64,000 bases of DNA from Chitinophagaceae bacterium (lineage in GTDB: Bacteria; Bacteroidota; Bacteroidia; Chitinophagales; Chitinophagaceae). The stretch is from positions 1 through 64,000 of the forward strand of contig JAIXWH010000066.1 of NCBI GenBank assembly GCA_027484165.1, read 5' to 3'. Positions within the stretch are counted from its first letter, which is position 1. The number at the start of each line of letters is the position of its first letter. Of this stretch, positions 8,877 to 19,229 are shown piece after piece. The notes beneath the pieces were generated by a model that did no database searches, was not told where the DNA came from, and saw only the letters and a list, made by a program, of their open reading frames with translations. The translations under genes and the position numbers were made by a program.

Positions 8877-10853
8877 ATGGCTTTAAATGCAAAGATTCCA
8901 CAAGGTGAAATGGATAAGAAGTGGAGTGATTATAAAGGACATGTAAAATTGGTTAATCCAGCCAACAAAAGAAAATTAGAAGTCATAGTTGTGGGTACAG
9001 GTTTAGCTGGGGCCTCAGCCGCCGCCTCTCTAGGTGAGTTAGGGTATAAAGTAAAAGCTTTCTGTTTTCAGGACAGCCCTCGTCGTGCACATAGTATTGC
9101 TGCACAAGGTGGTATTAATGCTGCAAAGAATTATCAAAATGATGGAGATTCTGTTTTCCGTTTATTTTATGATACAGTGAAAGGAGGAGACTACAGAGCA
9201 AGAGAAGCAAATGTTCATCGCCTTGCTGAAGTTAGCACGTCTATTATAGATCAGTGTGTTGCACAGGGTGTGCCTTTTGCAAGAGAATATGGAGGATTGC
9301 TTAGTAATCGTTCTTTCGGAGGTACTCAGGTTCAACGTACTTTTTATGCAGCAGGACAAACAGGTCAACAATTGTTATTAGGTGCTTACAGTGCTTTGGA
9401 AAGACAAGTGGCATTAGGTAATGTGAAAATGTATTCACGTCATGAAATGCTTGATGTAGTTAAGATAGATGGAAAAGCAAGAGGAATCATCGCTCGTAAT
9501 CTGATAAATGGTGAAACTGAAAGGCATTTCGGACATGCGGTACTGTTATGCAGTGGTGGCTATGGTAATGTGTTTTATTTGAGTACCAATGCAATGGGTA
9601 GCAACGTAACTGCTGCATGGAAAGCTCATAAGAAAGGTGCATTTTTCGGTAATCCATGCTTTACTCAAATTCATCCTACATGCATTCCCGTTAGTGGAGA
9701 TCATCAAAGTAAATTAACCTTGATGAGTGAGAGTCTAAGAAATGATGGAAGAATTTGGGTGCCTAAACAAAAAGGCGATAACAGAAAACCTCAGGATATT
9801 CCTGAAGAAGAAAGAGACTACTATTTGGAAAGACGCTATCCAGCTTTTGGTAACCTTGTTCCAAGAGATGTGGCGTCACGTGCAGCAAAAGAAAGATGCG
9901 ATGAAGGCTATGGCGTAGGAACTACTAAAATGGCTGTATATCTTGATTATAAAGATGCCATCATGCGTTATGGCAGAATTGAAGCTGGAAAAACAGGACA
10001 GGATAATGCAGATGATAAAACCATCTTTTCATTAGGTCGAAGTGTAGTAGAAGAAAAGTATGGTAATTTGTTTGAGATGTATGAAAAGATTACAGGAGAG
10101 AATCCATATCTAACTCCAATGCGTATTTATCCTGCAGTACACTATACTATGGGTGGATTATGGGTTGATTATGAATTACAAACTACAGTTCCTGGATTAT
10201 ACGCTTTGGGTGAAGCCAACTTCAGTGATCATGGAGCAAATCGATTAGGCGCCTCGGCACTTATGCAAGGTTTGGCTGATGGTTATTTTGTGATTCCATA
10301 TACTTTAGGAAATTATTTAGCAGATGAAATCAGAACATCTTCAATAGCAACAGAACACGAGGCTTTTGTAAATGCACAAAAAGAAGTAAATGACAGATTG
10401 AATCGTTTGATTAATATCAAAGGAAATCAAACAGTTGAAAGCTTCCATAAAAGATTAGGAAAAATAATGTGGGACAAATGTGGTATGGCAAGAAGTGCAG
10501 AAGGATTAAAGCATGCCATTGCAGAAATACAAGCTTTGAAAAAAGAGTTCTGGTCTGACGTTAAAATTCCGGGTGATATCAATGAATTTAATCCTGAATT
10601 GGATAAAGCCGGAAGGGTAGCTGATTTTATTGAGTTGGGAGAATTGATGTGTTTAGATGCATTAGACAGAAATGAAAGCTGTGGAGGTCACTTCAGAGAA
10701 GAAAGTCAAACTGAAGATGGTGAAGCAAAAAGAGATGACGATAATTATGCCTATGTTGCTGCATGGGAAAATAAAGGAGAAAATGGATGGCAGTTACATA
10801 AAGAAGATTTGAATTTCGAAATTGTTAAACCAACACAAAGAAGTTATAAATAA
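8877..10853 (+). CDS. sdhA: succinate dehydrogenase flavoprotein subunit
   Basis: A 658-residue type B complex II flavoprotein. The FAD-binding start [19 protein letters not shown] lies at about 37-56. It is followed by the FAD-attachment region [13 protein letters not shown], where the histidine in RRAHSIA is the expected covalent site. The active-site segment HYTMGGLWV and the C-terminal [13 protein letters not shown] motif are present. The length (about 640-660) is that of Bacteroidota and epsilon-type enzymes rather than the 590-residue type C proteins. It oxidises succinate to fumarate in the citric acid cycle and may run in reverse under anoxia. It is the second gene of sdhCAB. Confidence 0.95.
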   Translation: MALNAKIPQGEMDKKWSDYKGHVKLVNPANKRKLEVIVVGTGLAGASAAASLGELGYKVKAFCFQDSPRRAHSIAAQGGINAAKNYQNDGDSVFRLFYDTVKGGDYRAREANVHRLAEVSTSIIDQCVAQGVPFAREYGGLLSNRSFGGTQVQRTFYAAGQTGQQLLLGAYSALERQVALGNVKMYSRHEMLDVVKIDGKARGIIARNLINGETERHFGHAVLLCSGGYGNVFYLSTNAMGSNVTAAWKAHKKGAFFGNPCFTQIHPTCIPVSGDHQSKLTLMSESLRNDGRIWVPKQKGDNRKPQDIPEEERDYYLERRYPAFGNLVPRDVASRAAKERCDEGYGVGTTKMAVYLDYKDAIMRYGRIEAGKTGQDNADDKTIFSLGRSVVEEKYGNLFEMYEKITGENPYLTPMRIYPAVHYTMGGLWVDYELQTTVPGLYALGEANFSDHGANRLGASALMQGLADGYFVIPYTLGNYLADEIRTSSIATEHEAFVNAQKEVNDRLNRLINIKGNQTVESFHKRLGKIMWDKCGMARSAEGLKHAIAEIQALKKEFWSDVKIPGDINEFNPELDKAGRVADFIELGELMCLDALDRNESCGGHFREESQTEDGEAKRDDDNYAYVAAWENKGENGWQLHKEDLNFEIVKPTQRSYK

Positions 10854-10898
10854 GATTATGAATGAACCTATTCATTTGTAATACTAAAAAATAAAATT

Positions 10899-11666
10899 AT
10901 GCAACATTATCACATGAATCTGACCCTCAAAGTTTGGCGTCAAAAAAATACTCAATCAAAAGGAAGTTTAGAAACTTATCAGGTGAAAAACATTTCATCA
11001 GAAATGAGCTTTCTTGAAATGTTTGATGTTTTAAATGAGCAATTGATTGTTGAAGGCAAAGAACCAATCGCTTTCGATCATGATTGCAGAGAAGGGATAT
11101 GCGGTATGTGTAGCATGTATATCAATGGACAGGCGCACGGACCTTGGCAACAAAATACAACTTGTCAATTGCACATGAGAGCTTTTAAAGATGGGGATAC
11201 GATAGTAGTAGAACCATGGAGAAGTAAGGCTTTCCCAGTAGTAAAAGATTTAGTGGTTGACCGTTCTTCTTTTGATAGAATTATTCAAGCTGGTGGTTAT
11301 ATCAGTGTGAATACAGGTAATGCGGTTGATGCCAATGCCATCCCTATCGATAAAAAAGATGCAGATCATGCATTCATGGCTGCAGCTTGTATTGGTTGTG
11401 GTGCTTGTGTTGCAACCTGTAAAAATGGTAGTGCGATGTTATTTGTAGGAGCAAAAGTTTCTCAATTGGCTTTGCTTCCTCAAGGAGAACCAGAAAGAGA
11501 GTCGAGAGTATTAAATATGGTAGCTCAAATGGACAAAGAGGGTTTTGGTAATTGTACCAATACTTATGCTTGCGAAGCTGAATGCCCAAAAGGTATATCT
11601 GTGGCTAATATCGCTCGTTTGAATAGCGAATATATTAAAGCTGGGTTATCTAACGAAGAAAATTAA
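10899..11666 (+). CDS. sdhB: succinate dehydrogenase iron-sulfur subunit
   Basis: A 255-residue protein carrying electrons from the flavin to the cytochrome b. The [2Fe-2S] ligands are C63, C68, C71 and C89 ([12 protein letters not shown]). The C-terminal ferredoxin part has CIGCGAC...C at 164-174 and further cysteines at C219, C225 and C229, giving one [4Fe-4S] and one [3Fe-4S] cluster. It is the last gene of sdhCAB, 45 bases after sdhA, with a terminator 19 bases downstream. Confidence 0.95.
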   Translation: MQHYHMNLTLKVWRQKNTQSKGSLETYQVKNISSEMSFLEMFDVLNEQLIVEGKEPIAFDHDCREGICGMCSMYINGQAHGPWQQNTTCQLHMRAFKDGDTIVVEPWRSKAFPVVKDLVVDRSSFDRIIQAGGYISVNTGNAVDANAIPIDKKDADHAFMAAACIGCGACVATCKNGSAMLFVGAKVSQLALLPQGEPERESRVLNMVAQMDKEGFGNCTNTYACEAECPKGISVANIARLNSEYIKAGLSNEEN

Positions 11667-11684
11667 TCAACTGTTTGTTTTTTT

Positions 11685-11716
11685 AGAGGCTGTCTTTATT
11701 GATGGCCTCTTTTTAT
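11685..11716 (+). terminator. Rho-independent terminator of sdhCAB
   Basis: The stem AGAGGCTGTC / GATGGCCTCT (10 pairs, two of them G-U) has a 6-base loop and a T-rich tail. Confidence 0.8.
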
Positions 11717-11804
11717 TTATAAGGATATACTCGCCTTAATACTTCTTTATGTTTGTTAAAACATCATAGAATAAGTAGTAATTTTATTGTAATTCTATAT
11801 AAAC

Positions 11805-14800
11805 TTGAGGACTCAAAGACTATATCTTTTTCTTTTTTTTCTATTAACTGGAGGTTTTCTTTCAGCTCAAAATCAAAAAACACTTTCTAATCTTAGACTT
11901 AAAAAAATAGCTGTTAATTCAGAAATTATTTATTTCGATTCACTGAGCGTTGTACCAAACACATTTAAGGTAATTGATGTGTCTGCTGACTTCTATATTT
12001 TAGATGAGATTAATTCAAGTTTGATATGGAATATAAAGCCAATGACAGATAGTGTTTGGGTGCAATATAGAGCAATGCCCTTTAAGCTGAATAAAAAGTA
12101 CCAACATCTTAATTTTGAAGATGTCAGATATCGATTTCTAAACAATAATCCTATTAAATTAACTGAGAATAACGAAACTAATGTTAATCGTTTGTTTGAT
12201 TTTAAAGGCCTTCAAAGTGAAGGAAGTTTTGGACGGTCGATATCTTTTGGTAATAATCAGGATGCTTCTTTGAATTCATCAATGAATTTTCAAATTTCTG
12301 GATTGATTGGAGATAGTTTGCAATTGTTAGCTGCGATTTCCGACAATAATATCCCAATTCAACCTGATGGGAATACAAAAGATTTAAGAGATTTTGACCG
12401 GATATTTCTACAGATTAAAAAGAATAAGTGGCAAGTAAGCTTTGGTGATTTGGATTTTAAAGAAAATAAAAATTATTTTTTAAATTTTTATCGACGCTTA
12501 CAAGGGGTTTCATTCAGTACTGAAAATAAAATCAGTAATAAAATAACTAATAACTTTTTAGTTAGTGGAGCCATCGCCAAAGGTAAGTTTACTAGAAATA
12601 CCATAACTGCATTTGAAGGAAATCAAGGTCCATACCGACTGCAAGGGGCCAATAATGAACTGTATTTTGTGGTGTTAGCAGGAACAGAAAGAGTATTTAT
12701 TGATGGAGAGTTGTTGCAAAGAGGTGAAAGTGAAGATTATACAATCAATTACAATAGTGCTGAATTGATATTTACACCCAAAAGAGTTGTTACAAAAGAT
12801 TCACGAATAATTGTTGAATTTCAATATGCAGATCGTAACTATCTAAACACTCAGTTGTTCGCGTCTGATGAAATAAAATTTAATGACAGAATATCTATTA
12901 ATTTAATAGCTTACTCAAATTCGGATTCAAAAAACTCAACTATAGATCAAGATTTAGATCTCAATCAAAAGACTTTCTTGTCTGCAATAGGTGATAGTAT
13001 TCAAAATGCGTTTACATCAAATGCTGTTGTTGATACTTTTTCAATTGGCAAGATATTATATAAAAAAATAGATACCATTTATAATGGGAATATACATGAC
13101 TCCGTTTTTGTTCAGTCATCAGATAATAATTTTTTGCTTTACAGACTATCATTTACTTATGTTGGTATAGGAAAAGGGAATTATAAACAATCTTTAAAAG
13201 GCAGTAATGGAAAAATATATGAATGGGTCATGCCTAATGTAAACAATGAAAAACAAGGGGAGTATGAGCCAGTTTCTTTTCTGGTTACACCTAAAAATCA
13301 GCAAGTATATGCATTAGGGATTAAAGCTAATGTATCAAAACGAATTAAAATTGGGACAGAAATATCAATAAGTAATTATGATGTCAATACTTTTTCCAAT
13401 AGAGATAAACAAAATGATCATGGATGGGCTGGCAAAATCTTTTTTAAAAATACGTCAAACAAATTCATTTTTTTTAAATCAAGTCATGAAATAGAAATCA
13501 ACGGAAATTATGAATTGGTAAAAAAAGAATTTAAAACTGTAGAACGATTAAGAAATGTTGAGTTCTATCGAAATTGGAATATGATTAATGATTTTAAACC
13601 TTCTGATGAATCTCTAAGTAGTATTTCATTTAAATTGTTAGGTGGAAATGGAGGGCTCTTTCAATACAATCTTCTTAATTACAATAGAAAGGAAGGGTAT
13701 AATGGTAATCAGCATCAGTTAAATTTTTATTCTAAAATAAAACAATGGGCATTTAATGTGGATTTGAATAAAGTAAATTTTGAGCAACTGTCCGTTAGGG
13801 GTGATTTTTTTAGACCAAGTGTTTATCTTTCAAAGTCATTTAAAAAAATCAGGAATATTCAGATAGGTTCATTTTTTATTTCAGAAATCAATAAACTTAA
13901 ATTTACATCAAATGATTCATTTCTTTTTGGTAGTAATGCATTTTATAGATTTGAGTCATTTGTAAAATCTGACAGCAACTTGATGAATAGATGGAAGCTT
14001 GGTTATTTTAACAGAATTGATTATTTGCCAAACAATAATTTACTTGCCAAATCTGATGAAAGTAATAACTGGTTTTTTAATACCTCTTTGAATAGCAATG
14101 TTGATCATCAATTGTCGTTAACTGCAAATTACAGAACATTGCATGTTTATAACAGCACAGTATCTAATCTTAAAGATGATAAAACAATTGTCGGGCGAGT
14201 TGATTATAATTTCAATACAATAAAAGGATTAATAAATGGTAATTTGTTTTACGAAGTTGGAACAGGACAAGAGCAAAAAAGAGAGTTTTCTTATCTGTTA
14301 GTTCCTGCAGGTCAAGGTGAATATAACTGGATTGATTATAATGGTAATGGTATTGAAGAGTTGAATGAATTTGAAACAGGAGTATTTCAAGACCAAAAAA
14401 AATATATCAGAATATTTACGCCTACTAATGAATTTATTAAAGCTAATTCATTGCAATTTAATTATAGTGTAGATGTTTATCCTAAAGAAATAATTAAATC
14501 AAAGTTAAGTCAGCTTAGTAATGTACTTTCTAATCTAACTGCTAATTCCACATTGCAGATTAATAAAAAATTTATTGCAGATAACAATTTCATTTTTAAT
14601 CCATTTGAAAATAAGTTTACAGATACCAGTTTGGTTTATTCAAATTCAAATATATCTAATTCGATATTTTATAACAGAATGAGTATTAAATGGGGTTTTG
14701 ATCTAACACAAAATAAATCTCAAAGTGTTAGTTTGCTTACTTATGGTAAAGAGAGTAGAGATTTGAATTCATTGATTGCCAGATTGAGGATTAATTTAAA

Positions 14801-15299
14801 ATCGAATATTATCTCCAATTTCACTTGTAAGAGAATTACAAATATTTTGTCCACTGAAAATATTAAGTTTAATAATAGGAATTACAAAATTGAGCAAACT
14901 AATTATGAGCCCAGTTTAACGTACATGTATAAATCTAAATTCAGGGCAGTATTTAGTTATGTTCTCGTATTGAAAAATAATACAATTGATTCTACAGAAA
15001 AATCTATTAGTCATGCTATTAATACAGAATTAAAGTACAATTTGTTTTCTAATACAAGTATATCAATAAAAGGAACTTATAATCAAATTAGTTTTGAAGC
15101 ATATAAAGGCGCGGCTAATACAGCAGTAGGGTATATGATGTTAGAAGGATTAACACCAGGAAAGAATTATCTCTGGAATTTTGATATTGTAAAACGATTA
15201 GCAGGGAATATTGAGGTTAATATTCAATATGAAGGAAGGAAATCTGAAAATTCAAGATTGATCAACATTGGACGTGCGTCAATCAGAGCCATTTTCTAA
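11805..15299 (+). CDS. very large outer-membrane protein, SprA-like region, TTG start
   Basis: An 1164-residue protein with a signal peptide (about 1-22, ending FLSAQ) and a terminal phenylalanine (RAIF), typical of outer-membrane barrels. Residues about 135-235 contain SEGSFGRSISFGNNQDASLN, AAISDNNIPIQPDG and a DFDRIFLQ segment. These resemble the repeated blocks of the gliding/T9SS protein SprA and related Bacteroidota barrels. The rest is long alternating polar/hydrophobic strand sequence. Because SprA proper is over 2000 residues, this is a shorter relative. The start must be TTG at 11805, since a stop codon lies at 11790-11792 and no ATG precedes the signal peptide. The role is unknown; a surface translocon or adhesin-like barrel is possible. 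Confidence 0.65.
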   Translation: MRTQRLYLFLFFLLTGGFLSAQNQKTLSNLRLKKIAVNSEIIYFDSLSVVPNTFKVIDVSADFYILDEINSSLIWNIKPMTDSVWVQYRAMPFKLNKKYQHLNFEDVRYRFLNNNPIKLTENNETNVNRLFDFKGLQSEGSFGRSISFGNNQDASLNSSMNFQISGLIGDSLQLLAAISDNNIPIQPDGNTKDLRDFDRIFLQIKKNKWQVSFGDLDFKENKNYFLNFYRRLQGVSFSTENKISNKITNNFLVSGAIAKGKFTRNTITAFEGNQGPYRLQGANNELYFVVLAGTERVFIDGELLQRGESEDYTINYNSAELIFTPKRVVTKDSRIIVEFQYADRNYLNTQLFASDEIKFNDRISINLIAYSNSDSKNSTIDQDLDLNQKTFLSAIGDSIQNAFTSNAVVDTFSIGKILYKKIDTIYNGNIHDSVFVQSSDNNFLLYRLSFTYVGIGKGNYKQSLKGSNGKIYEWVMPNVNNEKQGEYEPVSFLVTPKNQQVYALGIKANVSKRIKIGTEISISNYDVNTFSNRDKQNDHGWAGKIFFKNTSNKFIFFKSSHEIEINGNYELVKKEFKTVERLRNVEFYRNWNMINDFKPSDESLSSISFKLLGGNGGLFQYNLLNYNRKEGYNGNQHQLNFYSKIKQWAFNVDLNKVNFEQLSVRGDFFRPSVYLSKSFKKIRNIQIGSFFISEINKLKFTSNDSFLFGSNAFYRFESFVKSDSNLMNRWKLGYFNRIDYLPNNNLLAKSDESNNWFFNTSLNSNVDHQLSLTANYRTLHVYNSTVSNLKDDKTIVGRVDYNFNTIKGLINGNLFYEVGTGQEQKREFSYLLVPAGQGEYNWIDYNGNGIEELNEFETGVFQDQKKYIRIFTPTNEFIKANSLQFNYSVDVYPKEIIKSKLSQLSNVLSNLTANSTLQINKKFIADNNFIFNPFENKFTDTSLVYSNSNISNSIFYNRMSIKWGFDLTQNKSQSVSLLTYGKESRDLNSLIARLRINLKSNIISNFTCKRITNILSTENIKFNNRNYKIEQTNYEPSLTYMYKSKFRAVFSYVLVLKNNTIDSTEKSISHAINTELKYNLFSNTSISIKGTYNQISFEAYKGAANTAVGYMMLEGLTPGKNYLWNFDIVKRLAGNIEVNIQYEGRKSENSRLINIGRASIRAIF

Positions 15300-15360
15300 T
15301 AATTTATATTTTAAATCAAGTTATGATTTATTTATTTAGATTGCATTGTTTAAATTATAT

Positions 15361-16365
15361 ATGAGCGTAGATAAAATTATAAACGATTGGAAAAAGAAAA
15401 TTTTCAAACCTGTGTACCTGATACATGGAGATGAGGATTATTTCATAGATCAAGTAATAGATTTTGCAGAAAAAAATATTTTATCAGAATCGGAATCATC
15501 TTTTAACCTATCCGTTTTTTATGGTAAAGATGCTGATTGGATAAATGTAGTTAATGCTTGTAAACGATATCCAATGTTCTCAGAGCTTCAAGTTGTCATA
15601 ATCAAAGAAGCTCAAATGATGAGTAGTATCGACAAATTAGAAGCTTATGTAGAATCGCCTTTATCATCAACCATTTTTATAATCGGACATAAAAATAAAA
15701 CATACGATAAAAGAACTAAGCTCTTCAAGTTAATTGAAAAAAAAGGAGAGATTATCCTTTCACAAAAAATAAATGACGATAAAGTTCACGACTTTATTTT
15801 TTCAATAACCAAGAAACATCAATTTAATATCTCTGAGAAAGCAGTGTTGCTTATTCAACAAAATATTGGAAATAATCTTAGTCGTATTGTTACTGAAATA
15901 GAAAAGTTGTTGATTAACCTAAAAGAAAAAAACACTATTGATGAAGATGATGTTGAAAAGTATGTTGGTATAAGTAAAGAGTATAATGTTTTTGAACTTC
16001 AGGAAGCTATTGCAAAAAAAGACTTATTGGGGTCGTTAAAAATAATCAATTATTTCGCTTCTAATCCCAAAGCATCTTCAATTCATGCAGCACTGCCTGC
16101 ATTGTATGCTTTTTTTAGTAAAGTATATTCGGTATATGGTTTGAGCGACAAAAGTGAATCTGGAATTAGACCTATCTTCTACAATAATTATTATTCAACC
16201 AAGCAAGGTATGAACGCAATGAAGAATTATGGGTATGCAGGTGTTGAAAGAGTGATTTTGTTATTGCAGCATTATAATTTGAAGTCTTTAGGAGTGGGAG
16301 ATTCAGGTAGCGAAGATGCTATGTTAATGAGAGAAATGGTGGTAAAAATAATGCTTAAAGATTAA
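15361..16365 (+). CDS. holA: DNA polymerase III subunit delta
   Basis: A 334-residue protein from ATG 15361; an in-frame upstream start at 15346 would add five residues. The N-terminal segment PVYLIHGDEDYFIDQ and the following AAA-like fold, plus a C-terminal helical collar domain, match the HolA delta subunit, which opens the sliding clamp within the clamp loader. The typical length is about 330-345 residues. It converges with ribF and the two coding regions overlap by 4 bases at their ends, so no terminator fits between them. A weak AT-rich hairpin at 15312-15330 separates it from the barrel protein upstream. Confidence 0.85.
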   Translation: MSVDKIINDWKKKIFKPVYLIHGDEDYFIDQVIDFAEKNILSESESSFNLSVFYGKDADWINVVNACKRYPMFSELQVVIIKEAQMMSSIDKLEAYVESPLSSTIFIIGHKNKTYDKRTKLFKLIEKKGEIILSQKINDDKVHDFIFSITKKHQFNISEKAVLLIQQNIGNNLSRIVTEIEKLLINLKEKNTIDEDDVEKYVGISKEYNVFELQEAIAKKDLLGSLKIINYFASNPKASSIHAALPALYAFFSKVYSVYGLSDKSESGIRPIFYNNYYSTKQGMNAMKNYGYAGVERVILLLQHYNLKSLGVGDSGSEDAMLMREMVVKIMLKD

Positions 16366-17294
16366 TTGCTCAGTATTTCAATAGCCTTTATTTTGTCTTG
16401 AATGAGTTGGATTTTCAAATGCTCAATATTTTCAAATTTTATTTCATCTCTGATTTTCTGTTTTACAAAAATGCGTATTTCTTCTCCATAAATCATTTGG
16501 TTGAAGTTAATTAAATGTACTTCAATCGTCAAGCTATTTCCACCGATTGTTGGCCTTAATCCAATATTCATCATTCCTTTGTAAGAGTCTTTTTGTGAGG
16601 GGACAAATACACTAACTGCATATACACCAATTGACGGTAATAATTTTTCTGTGTTTTCAACTTCTATATTTGCAGTAGGGAAATCTATAGTTCTGCCTAT
16701 TTTATTTCCCTCAATAACTTTTCCAGAAAATGAATAAACGTATCCAAGTAAATCATTAGCAGTTTCAATTTGTCCAATTGATATGCGTTCTCTTATTTTT
16801 GTACTACTGATAGTAATTTCATTTAAAAGATGCTCTGAAATTTCCTTTACTTTATAATGGTGTTGATCAGCAAAATTTTTCAATAAAGTAATATCACCGG
16901 TTCTGTTTTTACCAAATTTATGATCGTATCCAATTACTATTATTTTTGGATGAAATGTTTTTACTAAGAAATCTTGTATGTAATTTTCTGCAGTCATTTC
17001 AGCAAATTGTTTGGTGAATGGGATAACGACTAAATTTTCGATGCCAGTATTTTCAAACAAATTGCATTTTTCTTCAAAAGTATTCAGCTGGGTAATAGCT
17101 TTATCATTATTAACGATTTGTTTGGGATGAGGGTAGAATGTAATTACAATGCTTGTTCCATTTACAGCTTTTGCTTCTTCTCGCAATTGATTGATTACTT
17201 TAAGATGTCCCTTATGTAAGCCATCAAATGAACCAATAGTGATACAAGCATTTTCAAAATGAGGTAGGTGGTCGGTATTGTTATAAATATTCAT
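16362..17294 (-). CDS. ribF: bifunctional riboflavin kinase / FAD synthetase
   Basis: A 310-residue protein. The N-terminal nucleotidyltransferase domain (about 15-165) has the ITIGSFDGLHKGH motif and ISSTKIRE near 167. The C-terminal flavokinase domain (about 175-308) has GRTIDFPTANI and the end region GLRPTIGG. It converts riboflavin to FMN and then FAD. The start is ATG. It diverges from the FtsE-type gene with 143 bases between. Its 3' end overlaps holA by 4 bases. Confidence 0.93.
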   Translation of the reverse strand: MNIYNNTDHLPHFENACITIGSFDGLHKGHLKVINQLREEAKAVNGTSIVITFYPHPKQIVNNDKAITQLNTFEEKCNLFENTGIENLVVIPFTKQFAEMTAENYIQDFLVKTFHPKIIVIGYDHKFGKNRTGDITLLKNFADQHHYKVKEISEHLLNEITISSTKIRERISIGQIETANDLLGYVYSFSGKVIEGNKIGRTIDFPTANIEVENTEKLLPSIGVYAVSVFVPSQKDSYKGMMNIGLRPTIGGNSLTIEVHLINFNQMIYGEEIRIFVKQKIRDEIKFENIEHLKIQLIQDKIKAIEILSN

Positions 17295-17367
17295 CTTAAT
17301 TGTGCTGTAAAATTAGTTTAATAAACACAAATTGGTATTATTTATATAAAGTTGATTTAAAAAGTAT

Positions 17368-17396
17368 TAGTATTAAAATATTTAATACTAATTTTG
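17368..17396 (+). promoter_or_regulatory. 10-bp palindrome overlapping a -7 box before the FtsE-type gene
   Basis: Perfect inverted repeat TAGTATTAAA / TTTAATACTA (arms 17368-17377 and 17381-17390, spacer ATA). Its right arm overlaps the -7-like box TAATTTTG at 17389-17396. A further GTATTAAAA half-site lies at about 17409-17417. This is a possible operator, but the sequence is AT-only apart from two bases. Confidence 0.35.
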
Positions 17397-17437
17397 AAAA
17401 CGTAATAAGTATTAAAACGTTCAAATTAAATTCGAAT

Positions 17438-18130
17438 ATGTCAAAGTCAATTATAGAGTTGAAAAGTGTGAATATTTATCAAGGCTCAAACACTGTTCTT
17501 AATGACGTTAATTTATCAGTTGAAAAAGGAGAGTTTGTATACCTTGTTGGAAAAACAGGTACAGGTAAAAGTAGCTTATTGAAAACACTGTATGGTGATT
17601 TGGAATTGACAGAAGGGGAAGGTTGGGTTGCTGGACACAACCTTAGGGAATTGACTTGGAAAACAGTTCCATTTTTAAGGAGGAATTTAGGTGTAGTATT
17701 TCAGGATTTTCAATTACTTACTGACAGAAATGTAAATGAGAATTTGAAATTTGTTTTAAAAGCTACTGGATGGATTGATGAAAAATTGATGGATGATAAA
17801 ATAAACGATGTGCTTTCAAAAGTTAACTTAGCTGCAAAAGGGAATAAGATGCCGTTTGAATTAAGTGGTGGTGAGCAGCAAAGAGTTGATATCGCTAGGG
17901 CATTATTAAACTCTCCCAAATTAATTTTGGCTGATGAGCCTACAGGGAATCTCGATCCTGAAACCAGTGATGAAATCATGCAATTGTTATTTCATATTTG
18001 TAAAGACTTTGATACTACCATTGTAATGGCAACTCATGATTATATGGTTATCAATAAATACAGGGCAAGAACTTTAAAAACAGAAGGTGGGAGAGTTTGG
18101 GATAATGCTACAGTATCATCTCACTTATAG
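17438..18130 (+). CDS. ftsE: FtsE-type ABC transporter ATP-binding protein
   Basis: A 230-residue ATPase from ATG 17438. An in-frame start at 17300 would add 46 residues without family character, so it is rejected. Walker A is GKTGTGKSSLL, the signature is LSGGEQQRVDIARAL and Walker B is LILADEPTGNLD. Length and sequence fit FtsE, the cytoplasmic ATPase of the FtsEX complex that controls peptidoglycan hydrolases at the septum. No ftsX gene is adjacent, so assignment is by sequence character only; a LolD-type export ATPase is the main alternative. Its 3' end overlaps the convergent glycosyltransferase gene by 23 bases. Confidence 0.75.
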   Translation: MSKSIIELKSVNIYQGSNTVLNDVNLSVEKGEFVYLVGKTGTGKSSLLKTLYGDLELTEGEGWVAGHNLRELTWKTVPFLRRNLGVVFQDFQLLTDRNVNENLKFVLKATGWIDEKLMDDKINDVLSKVNLAAKGNKMPFELSGGEQQRVDIARALLNSPKLILADEPTGNLDPETSDEIMQLLFHICKDFDTTIVMATHDYMVINKYRARTLKTEGGRVWDNATVSSHL

Positions 18131-19229
18131 AATAAGCGTTTTTATTGTTGTTGTATAAGCTTAAAAGAATCTCTTCTCTTTTTTGTGAGTCTTTTTCTTC
18201 GAATTTGATTTCGTAATATTCTTTTATTTTGAGTTTAAAATCATTTTGATCATTGCAAATGATACATAATTCTTCGAGGCCAGATCCTTCTGCAGCGGGT
18301 TGATTCACTATGCAATGTCTGCCATTAAATAAAGCGTTCAATAATTTTATTTTTACTCCTGTATTATTGAAAGAGGGTATGATATTGATATGAGCTTTTC
18401 TGATTAAATCTTCCATTTCAAATTCGGAAGGATTTTCAACTATGCAAGTATGTTTGTTTTTATGAGCTGCTTTTTTTAATGTAATATTGGGATTTTTGCC
18501 AGCAATAACAAAAGGTATTTTTAATTCTGAAAAAATATTTTCCATTAGCCATAATGCTGCTTTTTCATTTTCATTGACTTCTAAATTGCCATGATACAAA
18601 CAGTAGGAGCCATTACCTAATTCAATTTTAATATTTTTCCAGGGTACAAAAACCGGAAAGAATTTAATATTATTTGAATTAAACTGATTTTTAAATATTA
18701 TTACATCTGTATTACTTACAGCCCAAAAATTTACTTTTTTTGCAATCTTTTTTTCATAATTGAATAGCGATTTTGATTCTATATAAAAATAGATTTTTTT
18801 AAAAATATTCTTTTCAGCTCTCCCTAAGTTTTTATAGTATTCGAATTCTATGTTGTGAAGGGATACAGTAATATTTCTTCCTGAAAAATTTTTTTTATAA
18901 ATCCAAAAAGTACAATGGGTGCCTTCAAATAAAATAGGGTGGTTGTCTCTTTCTAAATTCAAAAGTAGTTCTTTCGATCTTCTTGAATGAACAATGTAGG
19001 GGATAGGAAATTGTAATATCGAGAATCTGCCTTGCCTTTTATAGTAATTGACAGAGTAACAATAAGTGTTTAAAATTTGATGAGATGGAATTTCTTCAGT
19101 GAAACAATGCAGATGTATTTTTATACCAGTTTCATAAAGTGATTTGATTTTGTAAAACAAACTGATTACGCCCCCATAATTAGCAGGCCAGGGGACTTCA
19201 TGAGTAATTATATGTAAGTGTTTATCCAA
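18108..19229 (-). CDS. glycosyltransferase, GT4-like
   Basis: A 373-residue protein with a two-Rossmann layout. The N-terminal part opens with HIITHEVPWPANYGG, typical of GT4-family enzymes acting on sugar polymers. The C-terminal part has YHGNLEVNENEKA, IPFVIAGKNPN and a nucleotide-sugar region NTGVKIKLLNALFNGR followed by EGSGLEEL. It is probably cytoplasmic or membrane-associated and adds a sugar to a surface glycan; donor and acceptor are unknown. It is last in a three-gene minus-strand operon. Its start overlaps the upstream glycosyltransferase gene by 8 bases, implying coupled translation. Confidence 0.75.
   Translation of the reverse strand: MDKHLHIITHEVPWPANYGGVISLFYKIKSLYETGIKIHLHCFTEEIPSHQILNTYCYSVNYYKRQGRFSILQFPIPYIVHSRRSKELLLNLERDNHPILFEGTHCTFWIYKKNFSGRNITVSLHNIEFEYYKNLGRAEKNIFKKIYFYIESKSLFNYEKKIAKKVNFWAVSNTDVIIFKNQFNSNNIKFFPVFVPWKNIKIELGNGSYCLYHGNLEVNENEKAALWLMENIFSELKIPFVIAGKNPNITLKKAAHKNKHTCIVENPSEFEMEDLIRKAHINIIPSFNNTGVKIKLLNALFNGRHCIVNQPAAEGSGLEELCIICNDQNDFKLKIKEYYEIKFEEKDSQKREEILLSLYNNNKNAYSISEMIL

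Noticed and set aside
17300..17437. 46-codon N-terminal extension of the FtsE-type ATPase
   Set aside because: It lies across the promoter and palindrome region and has no family similarity; the conserved domain starts at ATG 17438.
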